A stretch of DNA of 64,000 nt from Neorhizobium sp. JUb45 (GCF_004343585.1 NZ_SLYW01000007.1:62001-126000); one strand, 5' to 3'; counted from the first letter of the stretch, positions 1 to 8,535 are shown. Numbers and translations are program-made. The notes: generated by a model not told the origin, from the sequence alone.

Positions 1-417
1 GATCTGCTCGTCGGCGAGGCTGACGGACCTGTCGCTCATGGTCAGGCGGATATTGATATCGGGAAATGCCTTCAGAAAATCGACGACGACAGGCAATACA
101 TGCAGGCGGCCGAAGACGATCGGCGCTGTCATCGTCAAATCTCCGCGCGGTGCGATGTATTCGCCCGAAGCGCGCCGCTCCGCTTCCTCGACGCGCCCGA
201 GGATTTCCCGCGCGGCCCCCACATAGCTTTGCCCTGCTTCCGTCAGCAGAATTTTACGGCTGGTGCGCGTCATCAGGCGCACCCCGAGATGCGACTCGAG
301 CTCGGAAATCTTGCGGCTGACGGTCGGTAGAGGCGAATGCAGGGTGCGGGACGCAGCCGAGAGACTGCCGGCCTCAACCACGGCGATGAACACGGACATG
401 GCGTCAAGACGATCCAT
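1..417 (-). CDS. LysR-family transcriptional regulator (3' end cut by window edge)
   Basis: The first 139 codons of a LysR-type regulator, running off the left edge. The N-terminus (MDRLDAMSVFIAVVEAGS, then the SRKISELE recognition-helix region) is the standard winged helix-turn-helix of the family. The later residues (RGDLTMTAPIVFGR) begin the substrate-binding domain. The start is the ATG whose complement is at 415-417. It is divergent from the glutathione S-transferase gene with about 120 bp between them, the usual arrangement for a LysR regulator and its target, so it probably controls that gene. The effector cannot be inferred because most of the binding domain is missing. Confidence 0.9.
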   Translation of the reverse strand, partial: MDRLDAMSVFIAVVEAGSLSAASRTLHSPLPTVSRKISELESHLGVRLMTRTSRKILLTEAGQSYVGAAREILGRVEEAERRASGEYIAPRGDLTMTAPIVFGRLHVLPVVVDFLKAFPDINIRLTMSDRSVSLADEQI

Positions 418-447
418 AGACCCTTCCAGAATTTGAGAGGATACCTT

Positions 448-475
448 TTCTATTATCTGTCTACTACAGAAATAC
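448..475. promoter_or_regulatory. Candidate LysR-type operator between LysR and GST
   Basis: The divergent intergenic region contains the dyad TCTGT-N5-ACAGA at 456-470 inside an A+T-rich stretch, in a position to control both genes. LysR proteins bind imperfect dyads of this size. The assignment rests on position and symmetry only. Confidence 0.35.
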
Positions 476-537
476 GGATGCAAATAGCTTCATGGACGTC
501 ACCGACGCTTTCGTTCGGCCTTTCAAGGGAGCCTTCC

Positions 538-1149
538 ATGAAACTCTACAATTTCCCGCTTTCCGGTCATGCACATCGCGCTTTGCTGTTCCTTTCGCTT
601 CTCGGCATCAAGGCAGATGTTATCGACGTGGATCTTGCCAAGGGCGCACACAAGGCAACGGATTTTTTAAAGCTCAACCCCTTCGGACAGGTGCCGGTTC
701 TCGACGATGACGGCATCGTCATCTCCGATTCCAATGCGATCCTCGTCTATCTGGCCAGCAAGTTTGACCGCAAGGACTGGTTGCCGGATGATCTCCAGTC
801 CGTCGCAAAAATCCAGAAGTGGCTGTCGGTTGCTGCCGGCGAAATCGCCTACGGGCCTGCCGCGGCGCGTCTGATTACGGTGTTCAAAGCCGATTTCCGT
901 GCAGACGAGGTGATTGCTCGCGCACACCAGATCCTTGGCCTGATCAACGCCGAGCTCGAACAGCGGCGTTTCATCATCGGCGAAACGCCGACGATCGCCG
1001 ATATCGCGCTCTACAGCTACATCGTCAGTGCCCCTGAAGGAAATGTCGATCTCGCGCCGCATCCGCAGGTTCGTCACTGGCTTGCTCGCATCGAGGCTCT
1101 GCCGGGTTTTGTGCCTTTCCCCAGGACGGCAGTCGGGCTGGCCGCCTGA
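538..1149 (+). CDS. Glutathione S-transferase family protein
   Basis: A 203-residue cytosolic glutathione S-transferase. The N-terminal thioredoxin fold begins MKLYNFPLSGHAHRALLFL, a typical beta-alpha start with a Ser/His region for glutathione activation. It is followed by NPFGQVPVLDDDG (the cis-Pro loop) and SDSNAILVYLA (glutathione gamma-glutamyl binding, the E/D-S motif). The C-terminal helical domain contains the conserved N-capping box region PTIADIALYSY. The ATG at 538 was chosen over upstream in-frame codons because it begins exactly at the family start and has AAGGGA just upstream. Its likely role is conjugation or reduction of electrophiles. It is followed by a strong hairpin and then a flavin/iron-sulfur oxidoreductase on the same strand. 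Confidence 0.9.
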   Translation: MKLYNFPLSGHAHRALLFLSLLGIKADVIDVDLAKGAHKATDFLKLNPFGQVPVLDDDGIVISDSNAILVYLASKFDRKDWLPDDLQSVAKIQKWLSVAAGEIAYGPAAARLITVFKADFRADEVIARAHQILGLINAELEQRRFIIGETPTIADIALYSYIVSAPEGNVDLAPHPQVRHWLARIEALPGFVPFPRTAVGLAA

Positions 1150-1152
1150 CGG

Positions 1153-1186
1153 GAGGATGCGGCCGTCCGTCTCCGGCCGCATCCTC
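1153..1186 (+). terminator. Perfect 12-bp hairpin between GST and the oxidoreductase
   Basis: GAGGATGCGGCC (1153-1164) and GGCCGCATCCTC (1175-1186) pair perfectly around a 10-base loop. No U tract follows, so it is either a partial terminator or an mRNA-stabilising stem between two co-directional genes. Confidence 0.5.
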
Positions 1187-1205
1187 GTTGCAGATGGAGG
1201 TAATC

Positions 1206-3272
1206 ATGCCGCAAAAATCAGACGTGATCGAGGCCGCCGCATCGCCTTCCCCCTGGCATGAGGGCGAGCTGGAATTACAACGCCATACGGGCGTGGTCGA
1301 GCAGATGGATACGGTGGGCCGAAAATTCGTGCGACGTTTCCTGCTCGAACAGCATCGCGAGTTCTTTCCGCTCATCCCGTTCATTGCCGTCGGAGCCGTC
1401 GACCGTCAGGAAATTCCCTGGGCGACGATCCGCTGTGGTGAGCCCGGCTTTGTGCAGTCTCCCGACCCGCAGACCTTGATGATAAACGCAATCCGCGATC
1501 CCGAGGATCCGGCGCAGGAGGGGATGGATGACGGCGACCCTGTCGGGCTGCTCGGCATTGATCTCATCACCCGCAGACGCAACCGGATGAACGGCAGGAT
1601 TGTCCGCAGCGGCAGCGATGGCTTTGCCGTCGCCGTCGATCACAGCTACGGGAACTGCCCGCGCTACATCCAGAACCGCCATTTCAGATTTGTCAGGGAT
1701 CCATCCGAGTTCTCGTCATCCGTGCCGCTGATATCGGATAAGCTGAACGATCGCGCGCGGCGGATCATAAACGCGGCCGATACATTCTTCGTGGCCTCCT
1801 ACCACGACCGCGACGATGAGGGTCGACAGGTCGATATATCCCATCGAGGCGGCCGGCCGGGCTTTGTGCGCATCGATGCCGATGGCGGGCTCACCATTCC
1901 GGATTTCAACGGCAACCTGTTCTTCAACACCCTCGGTAATTTTCTGGTCAATCCGCGCGCCGGCCTGCTGTTTATCGATCATGAAACAGGCGACATGCTG
2001 CAGATTGCCGGTCGAACCGACGTCATTCTCGACAGTCCGGAAATTGCGGCTTTCGAAGGCGCCGAGCGGCTCTGGAGGGTTTTTCCTGAAAAGGTGGTGC
2101 TGAGGCCGGATGCGTTGCCGCTGCGATGGACGTTTGCGGAAAACGGAATGTCGCCGAGCGTTCTGATGACAGGCACCTGGCAGGAGGCGGCGGCCCGCCT
2201 TGAGGCGGCCGCCAAGGCGAACAGATGGCGGCGGTTCCGCATCGAGCGGATCGTGGATGAAAGCGCGACGATCCGCTCGCTGCATCTGGCTCCGGTGGGC
2301 GGCGAGGCGCTCATTCCGCATCTGGCGGGGCAGCATCTGCCGATCCGGGTGGCCGACGGCGACGGTTTCATCCGCCGCAGCTACACGCTGTCGAGTGCGC
2401 CTTCCGATGGTTATTACCGGCTGAGCATCAAGCGCGAGGGTAGGGCGTCCTGCCTTCTGCACGACATGCGGGATGGTGATGAGATTGAGGCGCTGGCGCC
2501 GACCGGAGCCTTCACCATCGATGCGATGGAGCGTAGCCGGCCCGCCGTGTTGCTCGCCGCCGGCATCGGCATTACGCCGTTTCTGTCGATGATACGCCAT
2601 ATCGTCCATGAAGGTGACCGGACGCGTCATCGGCGTCCCGTGTGGCTGTTCAGATCATCGCGAACACTTGAAGAGAGAGGGTTCGACGTCGAAATCGCCG
2701 AATTGGTCGAGCGGGGGCAGGGGTCTGTAAGGGATATCCGTATCCTGAGCGGGGCGGCCTGCGATGACGAGGGGCGTTACGATTGGGCAGGGCGCATCGA
2801 TATGAGGCTTCTCAAAGCGCATCTGCCGTTTGGCGATCATGATTTCTATCTTTGCGGGCCGGGTTCCTTCATGCAGGCGGTCTATGATGGCTTGCGGGGG
2901 CTGAATATTGCCGATAACCGGATCCATGCCGAAGCTTTCGGGCCATCCAGCCTGAAGCGTGACCTGACACCGGCCGCGATCGCAATTGCTGCCGTGCAGG
3001 CGGCCAGCGAGCCAGTCCGCGTGATATTCACACAGTCGGCAAAGGAGGCGCGCTGGAAGCCTGGTGACGATCCCTTGCTGGAACTTGCCGAGCAACGAGG
3101 GGTAACCCCGCCTTTCGGCTGCCGGGCGGGCCATTGCGGCGATTGCCGGACAAAGGTCGTGAAGGGCAAGGTCAGTTATCTGTCGGACCCCGTCTACCCG
3201 GTGGCAAAAGACGAGGCCTTGATCTGCTGCTCGGTTCCCGCGGAAGGCGGAGACCTTCATCTCGATCTTTGA
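1206..3272 (+). CDS. PNPOx-like / ferredoxin-NAD(P) reductase / 2Fe-2S fusion oxidoreductase
   Basis: A 688-residue protein with three recognisable parts. Residues about 40-320 resemble a flavin-binding pyridoxamine-5'-phosphate oxidase-like split barrel (PFIAVGAVDRQEIPWATI). Residues about 340-560 form a ferredoxin reductase module with the FAD motif RRSYTLSSAP and the NAD(P) motif AAGIGITPFLSM. The C-terminus is a plant-type 2Fe-2S ferredoxin with CRAGHCGDC near residue 638 and a fourth Cys in LICCS. Such fusions pass electrons from NAD(P)H through FAD and the cluster, here presumably to or from the N-terminal flavin. ATG 1206 was preferred over the in-frame ATG at 1188 because GGAGG lies 6 bases upstream. 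Its substrate is unknown; the adjacent GST suggests detoxification. Confidence 0.85.
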   Translation: MPQKSDVIEAAASPSPWHEGELELQRHTGVVEQMDTVGRKFVRRFLLEQHREFFPLIPFIAVGAVDRQEIPWATIRCGEPGFVQSPDPQTLMINAIRDPEDPAQEGMDDGDPVGLLGIDLITRRRNRMNGRIVRSGSDGFAVAVDHSYGNCPRYIQNRHFRFVRDPSEFSSSVPLISDKLNDRARRIINAADTFFVASYHDRDDEGRQVDISHRGGRPGFVRIDADGGLTIPDFNGNLFFNTLGNFLVNPRAGLLFIDHETGDMLQIAGRTDVILDSPEIAAFEGAERLWRVFPEKVVLRPDALPLRWTFAENGMSPSVLMTGTWQEAAARLEAAAKANRWRRFRIERIVDESATIRSLHLAPVGGEALIPHLAGQHLPIRVADGDGFIRRSYTLSSAPSDGYYRLSIKREGRASCLLHDMRDGDEIEALAPTGAFTIDAMERSRPAVLLAAGIGITPFLSMIRHIVHEGDRTRHRRPVWLFRSSRTLEERGFDVEIAELVERGQGSVRDIRILSGAACDDEGRYDWAGRIDMRLLKAHLPFGDHDFYLCGPGSFMQAVYDGLRGLNIADNRIHAEAFGPSSLKRDLTPAAIAIAAVQAASEPVRVIFTQSAKEARWKPGDDPLLELAEQRGVTPPFGCRAGHCGDCRTKVVKGKVSYLSDPVYPVAKDEALICCSVPAEGGDLHLDL

Positions 3273-3314
3273 CCTTCGACATCAGCGGCCCTGAAATTCT
3301 CCCTGGCGGCGGGA

Positions 3315-3343
3315 CAGGGCTCCACAATCCCGATGGAGCCCTG
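3315..3343. terminator. Intergenic hairpin between convergent genes
   Basis: CAGGGCTCCA (3315-3324) pairs perfectly with TGGAGCCCTG (3334-3343), 10 bp with a 9-base loop, between the oxidoreductase and the convergent hydrolase. There is no clear U run. A bidirectional terminator is likely by position. Confidence 0.45.
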
Positions 3344-3426
3344 CAGGAGATCGCGGAATGCTGACGTTGGCCACCAAGCCTATCATCGGCATCGGCTTGC
3401 CTGAAAGCATCTGAGATGGCGACTTG

Positions 3427-4248
3427 TCAGCTCAACCTTTTCAAAAGAGCCGCAACGATGGCTTCCGGTCGATCTTCCTGAACGAGGTGACCGCAGGCGG
3501 TTAACATCTCGATCGAACCATCGGAGATCAAACCGGCAAGTTCGGTGCCTTTTTCATGCGGAATCCATTGGTCGTTTTCACCCCACAACATGCTGACGGG
3601 GCAGTCCAGCTTTTGATAAAGCGGTTCTATCTCGTCTGTATACCGCTGATCCATTTGTGCGATTTGCCGATAAAAAGCCGCCTGTCCAACCGCGCCTGTC
3701 CATGGCTGCGAATAGACATGCAGCGCTTCTTCCGAAAGCGGATAATGGGCGGATGTTTGAAGATAAGCCTTCAACAGTGCTCGGTGCATATAGTCCGGCA
3801 TTCCGGCAAATGCGGCCTCATGACTTTTTACGTGTTGAACGAAAGGAGATCCCCATGGGGCAAGGGCAACCGCGTCGAAAATCGTGAGGGATGAATAACG
3901 CAGCCCGTCGAGGAAATAGGCCCTCAGTGCCGTCGCGCAGCCAAAATCATGCGCAAGCACATCCGGCCGTTCCAGCCCCCATTCCCGGAACAAGGTACAT
4001 AACACGCTGTTCTGCACCGCAAGAGACACATCTTGCCCGTCCCGCATTTCAGACTGTCCATAGCCGACAAGATCGAAATAAAAGACAGTCCGCCGGTCTG
4101 CCACGTGAGGAATGATCTTGCGCCATACCTGCGAACAGAATGGTGTTCCATGGATCGCAACCAGAGCCGGACCGTTGCCGATCCGTCCCCATTTCACGGC
4201 ATTGCCATCGATCGTCGTCGTGTAGGGAAGTTCAAGCGTTTCGGTCAT
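3427..4248 (-). CDS. Alpha/beta-hydrolase with aspartate nucleophile (haloalkane dehalogenase/epoxide hydrolase type)
   Basis: A 273-residue alpha/beta-hydrolase. The oxyanion motif is HGTPFCSQVW. The nucleophile elbow reads AHDFGCA, with Asp where esterases carry Ser. This Asp is characteristic of haloalkane dehalogenases, fluoroacetate dehalogenases and epoxide hydrolases. The acid is in WGENDQWIP and the catalytic His in CGHLVQEDRPE. No halide-stabilising Asn follows the HG motif (Thr instead), so true haloalkane dehalogenase activity is uncertain. The start was placed at ATG 4248 rather than the GTG three codons earlier. It lies alone, convergent with the oxidoreductase gene. Confidence 0.82.
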   Translation of the reverse strand: MTETLELPYTTTIDGNAVKWGRIGNGPALVAIHGTPFCSQVWRKIIPHVADRRTVFYFDLVGYGQSEMRDGQDVSLAVQNSVLCTLFREWGLERPDVLAHDFGCATALRAYFLDGLRYSSLTIFDAVALAPWGSPFVQHVKSHEAAFAGMPDYMHRALLKAYLQTSAHYPLSEEALHVYSQPWTGAVGQAAFYRQIAQMDQRYTDEIEPLYQKLDCPVSMLWGENDQWIPHEKGTELAGLISDGSIEMLTACGHLVQEDRPEAIVAALLKRLS

Positions 4249-4508
4249 TCGTCTCACGGTTCATTGAGGATTGGTGGCAAGCACGTGCCTCGGGCACGGT
4301 CTGACACGCGCCCTATCGTCCTCGTGTTCGAGAGAAAGAAGGGGCTGATGATACAGGCCTGACAAGCATGGCGTAGATCAACCGGTATGTCCTTCCAAAA
4401 GCATTCAATCATTGGTTCATTTTTTGGAACAGAAACATCAGAACAAGTTCCGCCTGTGAGCGCGCGAACCTCATGTCTGGAGGTCGGTTGGCCGATCCTC
4501 GCCGCGGC

Positions 4509-5135
4509 TCATGGCAGCTTCTCCACGATCAATTTCAAACCAAATGCTGCCAGCAAGGCGCCGATTGAACGCTCGATCCACCGACCGAACTTCTCATATG
4601 CCGCGCGGGCAGGGCGGCTCGACAGAAGCATGACGGTTAGACCGTACCAGACAATTTCGAGCATGAAACCGCCGCACAGGATGATCGTCTTGGCCCACAG
4701 GGCGGTTTCCGGAGGAACCGCAACGGCATAGAGACCGATAAAGAAGGCAATGCCCTTGGGGTTGGACAGGTTCACCAACGCTCCCATCCGCAGGCCGCGC
4801 GTCAGGCTGCCGGCATCGACCTGCTGGTGCGTGGTTGTTGCAGCACCGTTCGCATGCCATGCCATCACGCCAAGATAGATGAGATAAATGCCGCCGACGA
4901 TCTGTACGAAGCCGGCAAGCCAGGCGACGCGCGTGAGAAGCAGCGCAAGGCCGGTCATGCTCAGGATGGCGTAAAACGTCGCGGCCAACGCAAGTCCGAA
5001 CGTTGCGCCAAAGGCGGTTCTCCGCGCCCCGGAAACGGCGAGCCTGCTGATCAATGCGAAGTTGGGGCCGGGGCTTATGACAACGGCGGCATACAGGCCG
5101 AGTGTCGTCAGAATGGTGATAAGCACTGGATCCAT
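4509..5135 (-). CDS. LysE/RhtB-family amino-acid exporter
   Basis: A 208-residue inner-membrane protein with about six hydrophobic segments and the LysE/RhtB N-terminal signature (VISPGPNFALISRLAVSGARR, split by the conserved PGPN). The middle region RMGALVNLSNPKGIAFFIGL is the second conserved family block. Members export amino acids such as lysine, threonine or homoserine lactone; the substrate cannot be read from sequence. The ATG at 5135 starts directly at the first membrane helix; upstream in-frame sequence has no family resemblance. It lies downstream of a possible small gene on the same strand. Confidence 0.9.
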   Translation of the reverse strand: MDPVLITILTTLGLYAAVVISPGPNFALISRLAVSGARRTAFGATFGLALAATFYAILSMTGLALLLTRVAWLAGFVQIVGGIYLIYLGVMAWHANGAATTTHQQVDAGSLTRGLRMGALVNLSNPKGIAFFIGLYAVAVPPETALWAKTIILCGGFMLEIVWYGLTVMLLSSRPARAAYEKFGRWIERSIGALLAAFGLKLIVEKLP

Positions 5136-5238
5136 TTTTATTTCCCAAAACGATGTTGCGGATAATTCTGAATTACAAGCCTGCCGAACGCTCCGCTTTC
5201 GTGCCTCCTGTGGTTGGTGCGCATTATCAAGGGCTTTG

Positions 5239-5436
5239 TCAGTTGTTGGAAAGCCTTGCGTGGTCGGCCAGGGACATGTGGATCTTCGCAACGATAACCC
5301 TGCAGTCCTCTGCCGAGGATACCGGCGCGTCATGCCAAGAGTACCCCATGCAGGCAGGTCTGTGACGCTTTTCGTTCTCCGTCTCGCTGAGGAGATGATA
5401 GATCGCATCCTGCCTTTTCGTCGAAACCATTGTCAT
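5239..5436 (-). CDS. Possible small hypothetical protein (65 aa)
   Basis: An open frame of 65 codons starting MTMVSTKRQDAIYHLL with GGGAGA about 10 bases upstream of the ATG at 5436. It is soluble and charged, with no domain recognised. It lies between the racemase and lysE genes, all on the minus strand. Without homologs it could equally be a chance frame in a 365-bp spacer. If it is not real, the 5136-5500 interval holds nothing else I can support. Confidence 0.3.
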   Translation of the reverse strand: MTMVSTKRQDAIYHLLSETENEKRHRPACMGYSWHDAPVSSAEDCRVIVAKIHMSLADHARLSNN

Positions 5437-5500
5437 GGCCAGAATCTCCCAATCTATCGAGCCCGGACACCCAAGCGGGCTTTGGACACGGTTGGCGCGA

Positions 5501-6223
5501 TCATTCAGCTTCCAGCGCAAAGCGCACGGCAGCATCACAATGCAGGCTGGCAGTGTTGAACATCGGAAAGTCCGGCATGTCCGGCTGGTCGATCAACAGA
5601 AAAATCTCGGTGCATCCGAGAATCAGTCCTTCGGCCTGCTCGTCTGCCCGCATCCTCTCGGCGATTTCGATATAGCGCCGCCGGGATGCGTCGCGGAAGT
5701 CGCCCTTGACGAGTTCGTCGAAGATAATCCTGTCGATTTCCTCCTGCTCGGCGTCGGTCGGGGTGATGGTCTCGATCCCGAAGCGATCGCGCCAGCGTGC
5801 CTTGAGATAATCCAGTTGCATGACAGGCCGGGTGCCGAAGAGCGCAACGCGGTTCAGCCCCGCATCTCGGATCGCTTGCCCGGTCGGATCGGCGATATGC
5901 AGCATCGGGACATGCCTTTCCGCCATGATCGCCTCAAGCGGTTTGTGCAGCGTGTTCGACACGCACAGAATGAGATCCGCCCCGCCAGCGATCAGCCCCT
6001 CGACCTTGCTGCGCATATAGTTGGCCAGCCCGTCCCAATCGTCCTCGCGAACCATGGCCTCGATATTGCCGAAGTTCATGCCGGCGATCAGCGTCTCGGC
6101 GATATCCCAACCGCCGAGACGCGCATTCACGCCGTCATTGAGCATGCGGTAATAGTGTTCGGTGGCGACGTTCGAGCAGCCGCCCAGAAGGCCGATGGTT
6201 TTCTGTTGCAGCGGACGTGACAT
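5501..6223 (-). CDS. Aspartate/glutamate racemase family protein
   Basis: A 240-residue cofactor-independent racemase of the Asp/Glu/hydantoin superfamily. It starts KTIGLLGGCSNVATEHYY, the family N-terminus. The two catalytic cysteines lie in LCVSNTLHK and LGCTEIFLL, so it is probably active on acidic amino acids or a related substrate. AAGGGA upstream of the ATG at 6223 serves as ribosome-binding site. It follows a MarR and an AraC regulator on the same strand with short gaps, suggesting a three-gene unit. Confidence 0.88.
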   Translation of the reverse strand: MSRPLQQKTIGLLGGCSNVATEHYYRMLNDGVNARLGGWDIAETLIAGMNFGNIEAMVREDDWDGLANYMRSKVEGLIAGGADLILCVSNTLHKPLEAIMAERHVPMLHIADPTGQAIRDAGLNRVALFGTRPVMQLDYLKARWRDRFGIETITPTDAEQEEIDRIIFDELVKGDFRDASRRRYIEIAERMRADEQAEGLILGCTEIFLLIDQPDMPDFPMFNTASLHCDAAVRFALEAE

Positions 6224-6268
6224 GATCGTTTCCCTTCAGCTTTTGCTGCTGGGTAGCGGTATCGCATC

Positions 6269-7075
6269 CTAAAGTCTTGAACGCATTTGACATTGGGCGA
6301 ATTCGCCGGGTGTCACGCCATAGACGCGTTTGAACCAGCGTGTCAGATGGCTCTGATCGGCGAAACCTGTGGCATGGGCCGCTTCGCCGATCGGGCTCCC
6401 ACCGGCCATCATGTCCTTTGCCACCCTTGCTCGTGTCACTGACAGGAACTGGAACGGCGACAGGCCATAAGCTGCGCGGAAACGGCGTGAAAGATGTTCC
6501 GGGGAAACGCCCGCAAGAACCGCGAGCTGCGGTAGCGTCGGCGTTGCTGCGGGGTCGTCGGCCAGAAGATCATGCACAATCCTGATGGACGAGAGTGTGG
6601 TGGATTTGCCATGCAAGGCGGTCGCGCCTTGCCTGAGGGGCGTTGCCGGAAAGATTTCCAGCAGAAAATCCGCCAATGCCAGCGGGTCCTCCAGTGCTTC
6701 CCGGAACCGCAGTGCAGGAGTGTCGTCGGAATACAGCCGATACCCGCCGACGCGGCGATCAACCTCCGAAAGCCCAAGGCCGGTCGCTTCCGCGATCTGC
6801 TCCATTTGCAGGTATATAGATTGATAATGCCAGCCGGCATCGTCCACCGTCGCGGCCGCATGCAGGGTCTCGGGACCGATGACCAGCAGATCGCCCGGAC
6901 CGATGCCGAATTCCTGTTTCTCGCAACGCGCCAGTTTGCGGCCGGCGGTATAGGCGGCGATAACGACCTCGGCATGGCGGTGAGGTGCATATTCGAACCG
7001 CCGGACGCGGCTTTCCAGCACATCGAAGCCGCCAAATGCGTCAGCACGGGAGATCGAGACCGCGTTCATCGCCAT
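6269..7075 (-). CDS. AraC-family transcriptional regulator
   Basis: A 268-residue regulator. The N-terminal half is a cupin-like ligand-binding domain (EYAPHRHAEVVIAAY, then GDLLVIGPETLH). The C-terminal ~100 residues form the paired helix-turn-helix of AraC, with LAVLAGVSPEHLSRRFRAAY and the second helix-turn-helix near AAHATGFADQSHLTRWFKR. An upstream in-frame start would overlap the MarR gene, so the ATG at 7075, 22 bp after the MarR stop, was chosen. The His-rich N-terminal cupin with FRAAYGLSPFQF is typical of regulators of transporters and efflux genes. It lies between marR and the racemase. Confidence 0.88.
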   Translation of the reverse strand: MAMNAVSISRADAFGGFDVLESRVRRFEYAPHRHAEVVIAAYTAGRKLARCEKQEFGIGPGDLLVIGPETLHAAATVDDAGWHYQSIYLQMEQIAEATGLGLSEVDRRVGGYRLYSDDTPALRFREALEDPLALADFLLEIFPATPLRQGATALHGKSTTLSSIRIVHDLLADDPAATPTLPQLAVLAGVSPEHLSRRFRAAYGLSPFQFLSVTRARVAKDMMAGGSPIGEAAHATGFADQSHLTRWFKRVYGVTPGEFAQCQMRSRL

Positions 7076-7097
7076 ATTAAACGACCCTGCACCGACA

Positions 7098-7586
7098 TCA
7101 TTCCGCTTCGGTCGCGGCAAGCCATGCCCGCAATCCTGCGTCCAGATGATCACGCAGTTCGGACGGCAGGCCCGCGATCAGTCGATGCTGGTTTGCGACA
7201 TGCTCGGTCACGACGCGGTCTATCAGTTCGAAACCTCGTGGGGTCAACGTTACGGCCTGTCCTCGGCCATCCTCCGGATCGGGCTGGCGGGTGATCAGCG
7301 CGGCTGCCTCCAGGCGGCAGAGGCGATTGGTCATCGTTCCCGATGTCACCATCGTCGATGAGATCAGGGCCGATGGACTGAGTGTATAGGGGGCGCCCGA
7401 ACGCCGCAGCGTCGCCAGAACATCGAACCCTGCGGCTGTCAGGTCATGCGCTTCATAGACGCGGCCGAGTTCGGAGGACAGATGGTCTGCCAAGCGCTTC
7501 AGCCGTCCAAACGTCCCCATTGGCCCGACATCGAGATCGGGGCGTTCGCGGTTCCACTGGGAAAGGATTCGGTCGACATGGTCCAT
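7098..7586 (-). CDS. MarR-family transcriptional regulator
   Basis: A 162-residue MarR regulator. The winged helix is visible in GFDVLATLRRSGAPYTLSP (helix 2/3), VTSGTMTNRLCRLE (recognition helix) and the wing DPEDGRGQAVTLTPRG. Helices at both ends would form the dimer interface. It is divergent from an EamA-type exporter with two matching palindromes in the 79-bp gap, strong evidence for autoregulation and control of that exporter. The ligand is unknown. Confidence 0.92.
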   Translation of the reverse strand: MDHVDRILSQWNRERPDLDVGPMGTFGRLKRLADHLSSELGRVYEAHDLTAAGFDVLATLRRSGAPYTLSPSALISSTMVTSGTMTNRLCRLEAAALITRQPDPEDGRGQAVTLTPRGFELIDRVVTEHVANQHRLIAGLPSELRDHLDAGLRAWLAATEAE

Positions 7587-7605
7587 GCCGGATTTGATAC
7601 CCGGT

Positions 7606-7654
7606 TTTATCTTGACGTCAAGAAATCATCGGAATATCTCGACGTCAAGATAAA
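7606..7654. promoter_or_regulatory. Twin MarR operators between marR and EamA gene
   Basis: TTTATCTTGACGTC (7606-7619) is repeated as its perfect reverse complement at 7641-7654. Within each arm lies a 14-bp palindrome: TCTTGACGTCAAGA at 7610-7623, fully symmetric, and TCTCGACGTCAAGA at 7637-7650, with one mismatch. Centre-to-centre distance is 27 bp. The length and symmetry fit MarR dimer sites, one per divergent promoter or acting cooperatively. Confidence 0.8.
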
Positions 7655-7665
7655 TGGAGGGCGCC

Positions 7666-8535
7666 ATGTCCAAAGCCGTCGATCTGCTTCTTGCCGCCAT
7701 TGCGCCGGTGATCTGGGGCACGACCTATATCGTGACGTCGCAAATGTTGCCGCCGGGATATCCGCTGACCGATGCAATGTTGCGGGCGCTGCCCGCCGGT
7801 CTCCTGCTGATGGCGCTGACGCGGCAGATACCGCCGGCAGCATGGCTGGGACGTCTCGTAATTCTCGGTGCTCTGAATTTTTCTGTCTTCTGGGCCGCTC
7901 TGTTCGTTGCTGCCTACCGCTTGCCGGGCGGTGTTGCGGCAACGCTTGGCGCGATCCAGCCGCTTATCGTGCTGCTTCTGGCTCGCTTCGTACTCGCAAC
8001 GCCACTGAACGCAACAAGACTGCTCACCGCCGTTGCGGGCATCGGCGGCGTCGCGCTGCTTGTGCTGGGGCCGACGGCAAAGCTCGACATGGTCGGTGTT
8101 GCGGCGGCGCTGATCGGGGCGCTGTCCATGGCCTGCGGCGTGGTCCTGACACGCAGGTGGAAACCGCCTGTTTCTGCCCTGACCTTTACCGGCTGGCAAC
8201 TGACTGCGGGCGGCATCCTGCTGGTGCCCGTTGCCTCTTTGCTTGAACCGGCGCTGCCACCGCTGACGGCGTTGAATATCGCGGGTTTCGCATGGCTGGG
8301 GCTGTTCGGCGCTGCGCTGACCTATTTTCTGTGGTTTCGCGGGATTGAGCGTGTTGGCCCGCAATCGGTCACCGGGCTCGGCTTCCTCAGCCCGCTGACG
8401 GCGGTGCTGCTGGGCTGGCTGGTTCTCGGTGAGGCGCTGACGCCGTTCCAGATATTGGGGGCCGCCATCGTGCTAGTCTGCGTTGTGGCCGGAGCAAGAC
8501 CGACCGGCGCAAAAACGCTCGAAAAGCTTGCCTGA
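7666..8535 (+). CDS. EamA-family (drug/metabolite transporter) exporter
   Basis: A 289-residue inner-membrane protein with ten predicted hydrophobic helices in two EamA halves. The first starts LLLAAIAPVIWGTTYIV with the conserved WG-T pattern. The second half has LTFTGWQLTAGG and LSPLTAVLLGWLVLGE. Family members export amino acids, drugs or metabolites. GGAGG at 7656-7660 favours the ATG at 7666 over the in-frame ATG at 7654, which lies inside the right operator. Operator overlap with the leader implies repression by the divergent MarR protein. Confidence 0.9.
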   Translation: MSKAVDLLLAAIAPVIWGTTYIVTSQMLPPGYPLTDAMLRALPAGLLLMALTRQIPPAAWLGRLVILGALNFSVFWAALFVAAYRLPGGVAATLGAIQPLIVLLLARFVLATPLNATRLLTAVAGIGGVALLVLGPTAKLDMVGVAAALIGALSMACGVVLTRRWKPPVSALTFTGWQLTAGGILLVPVASLLEPALPPLTALNIAGFAWLGLFGAALTYFLWFRGIERVGPQSVTGLGFLSPLTAVLLGWLVLGEALTPFQILGAAIVLVCVVAGARPTGAKTLEKLA

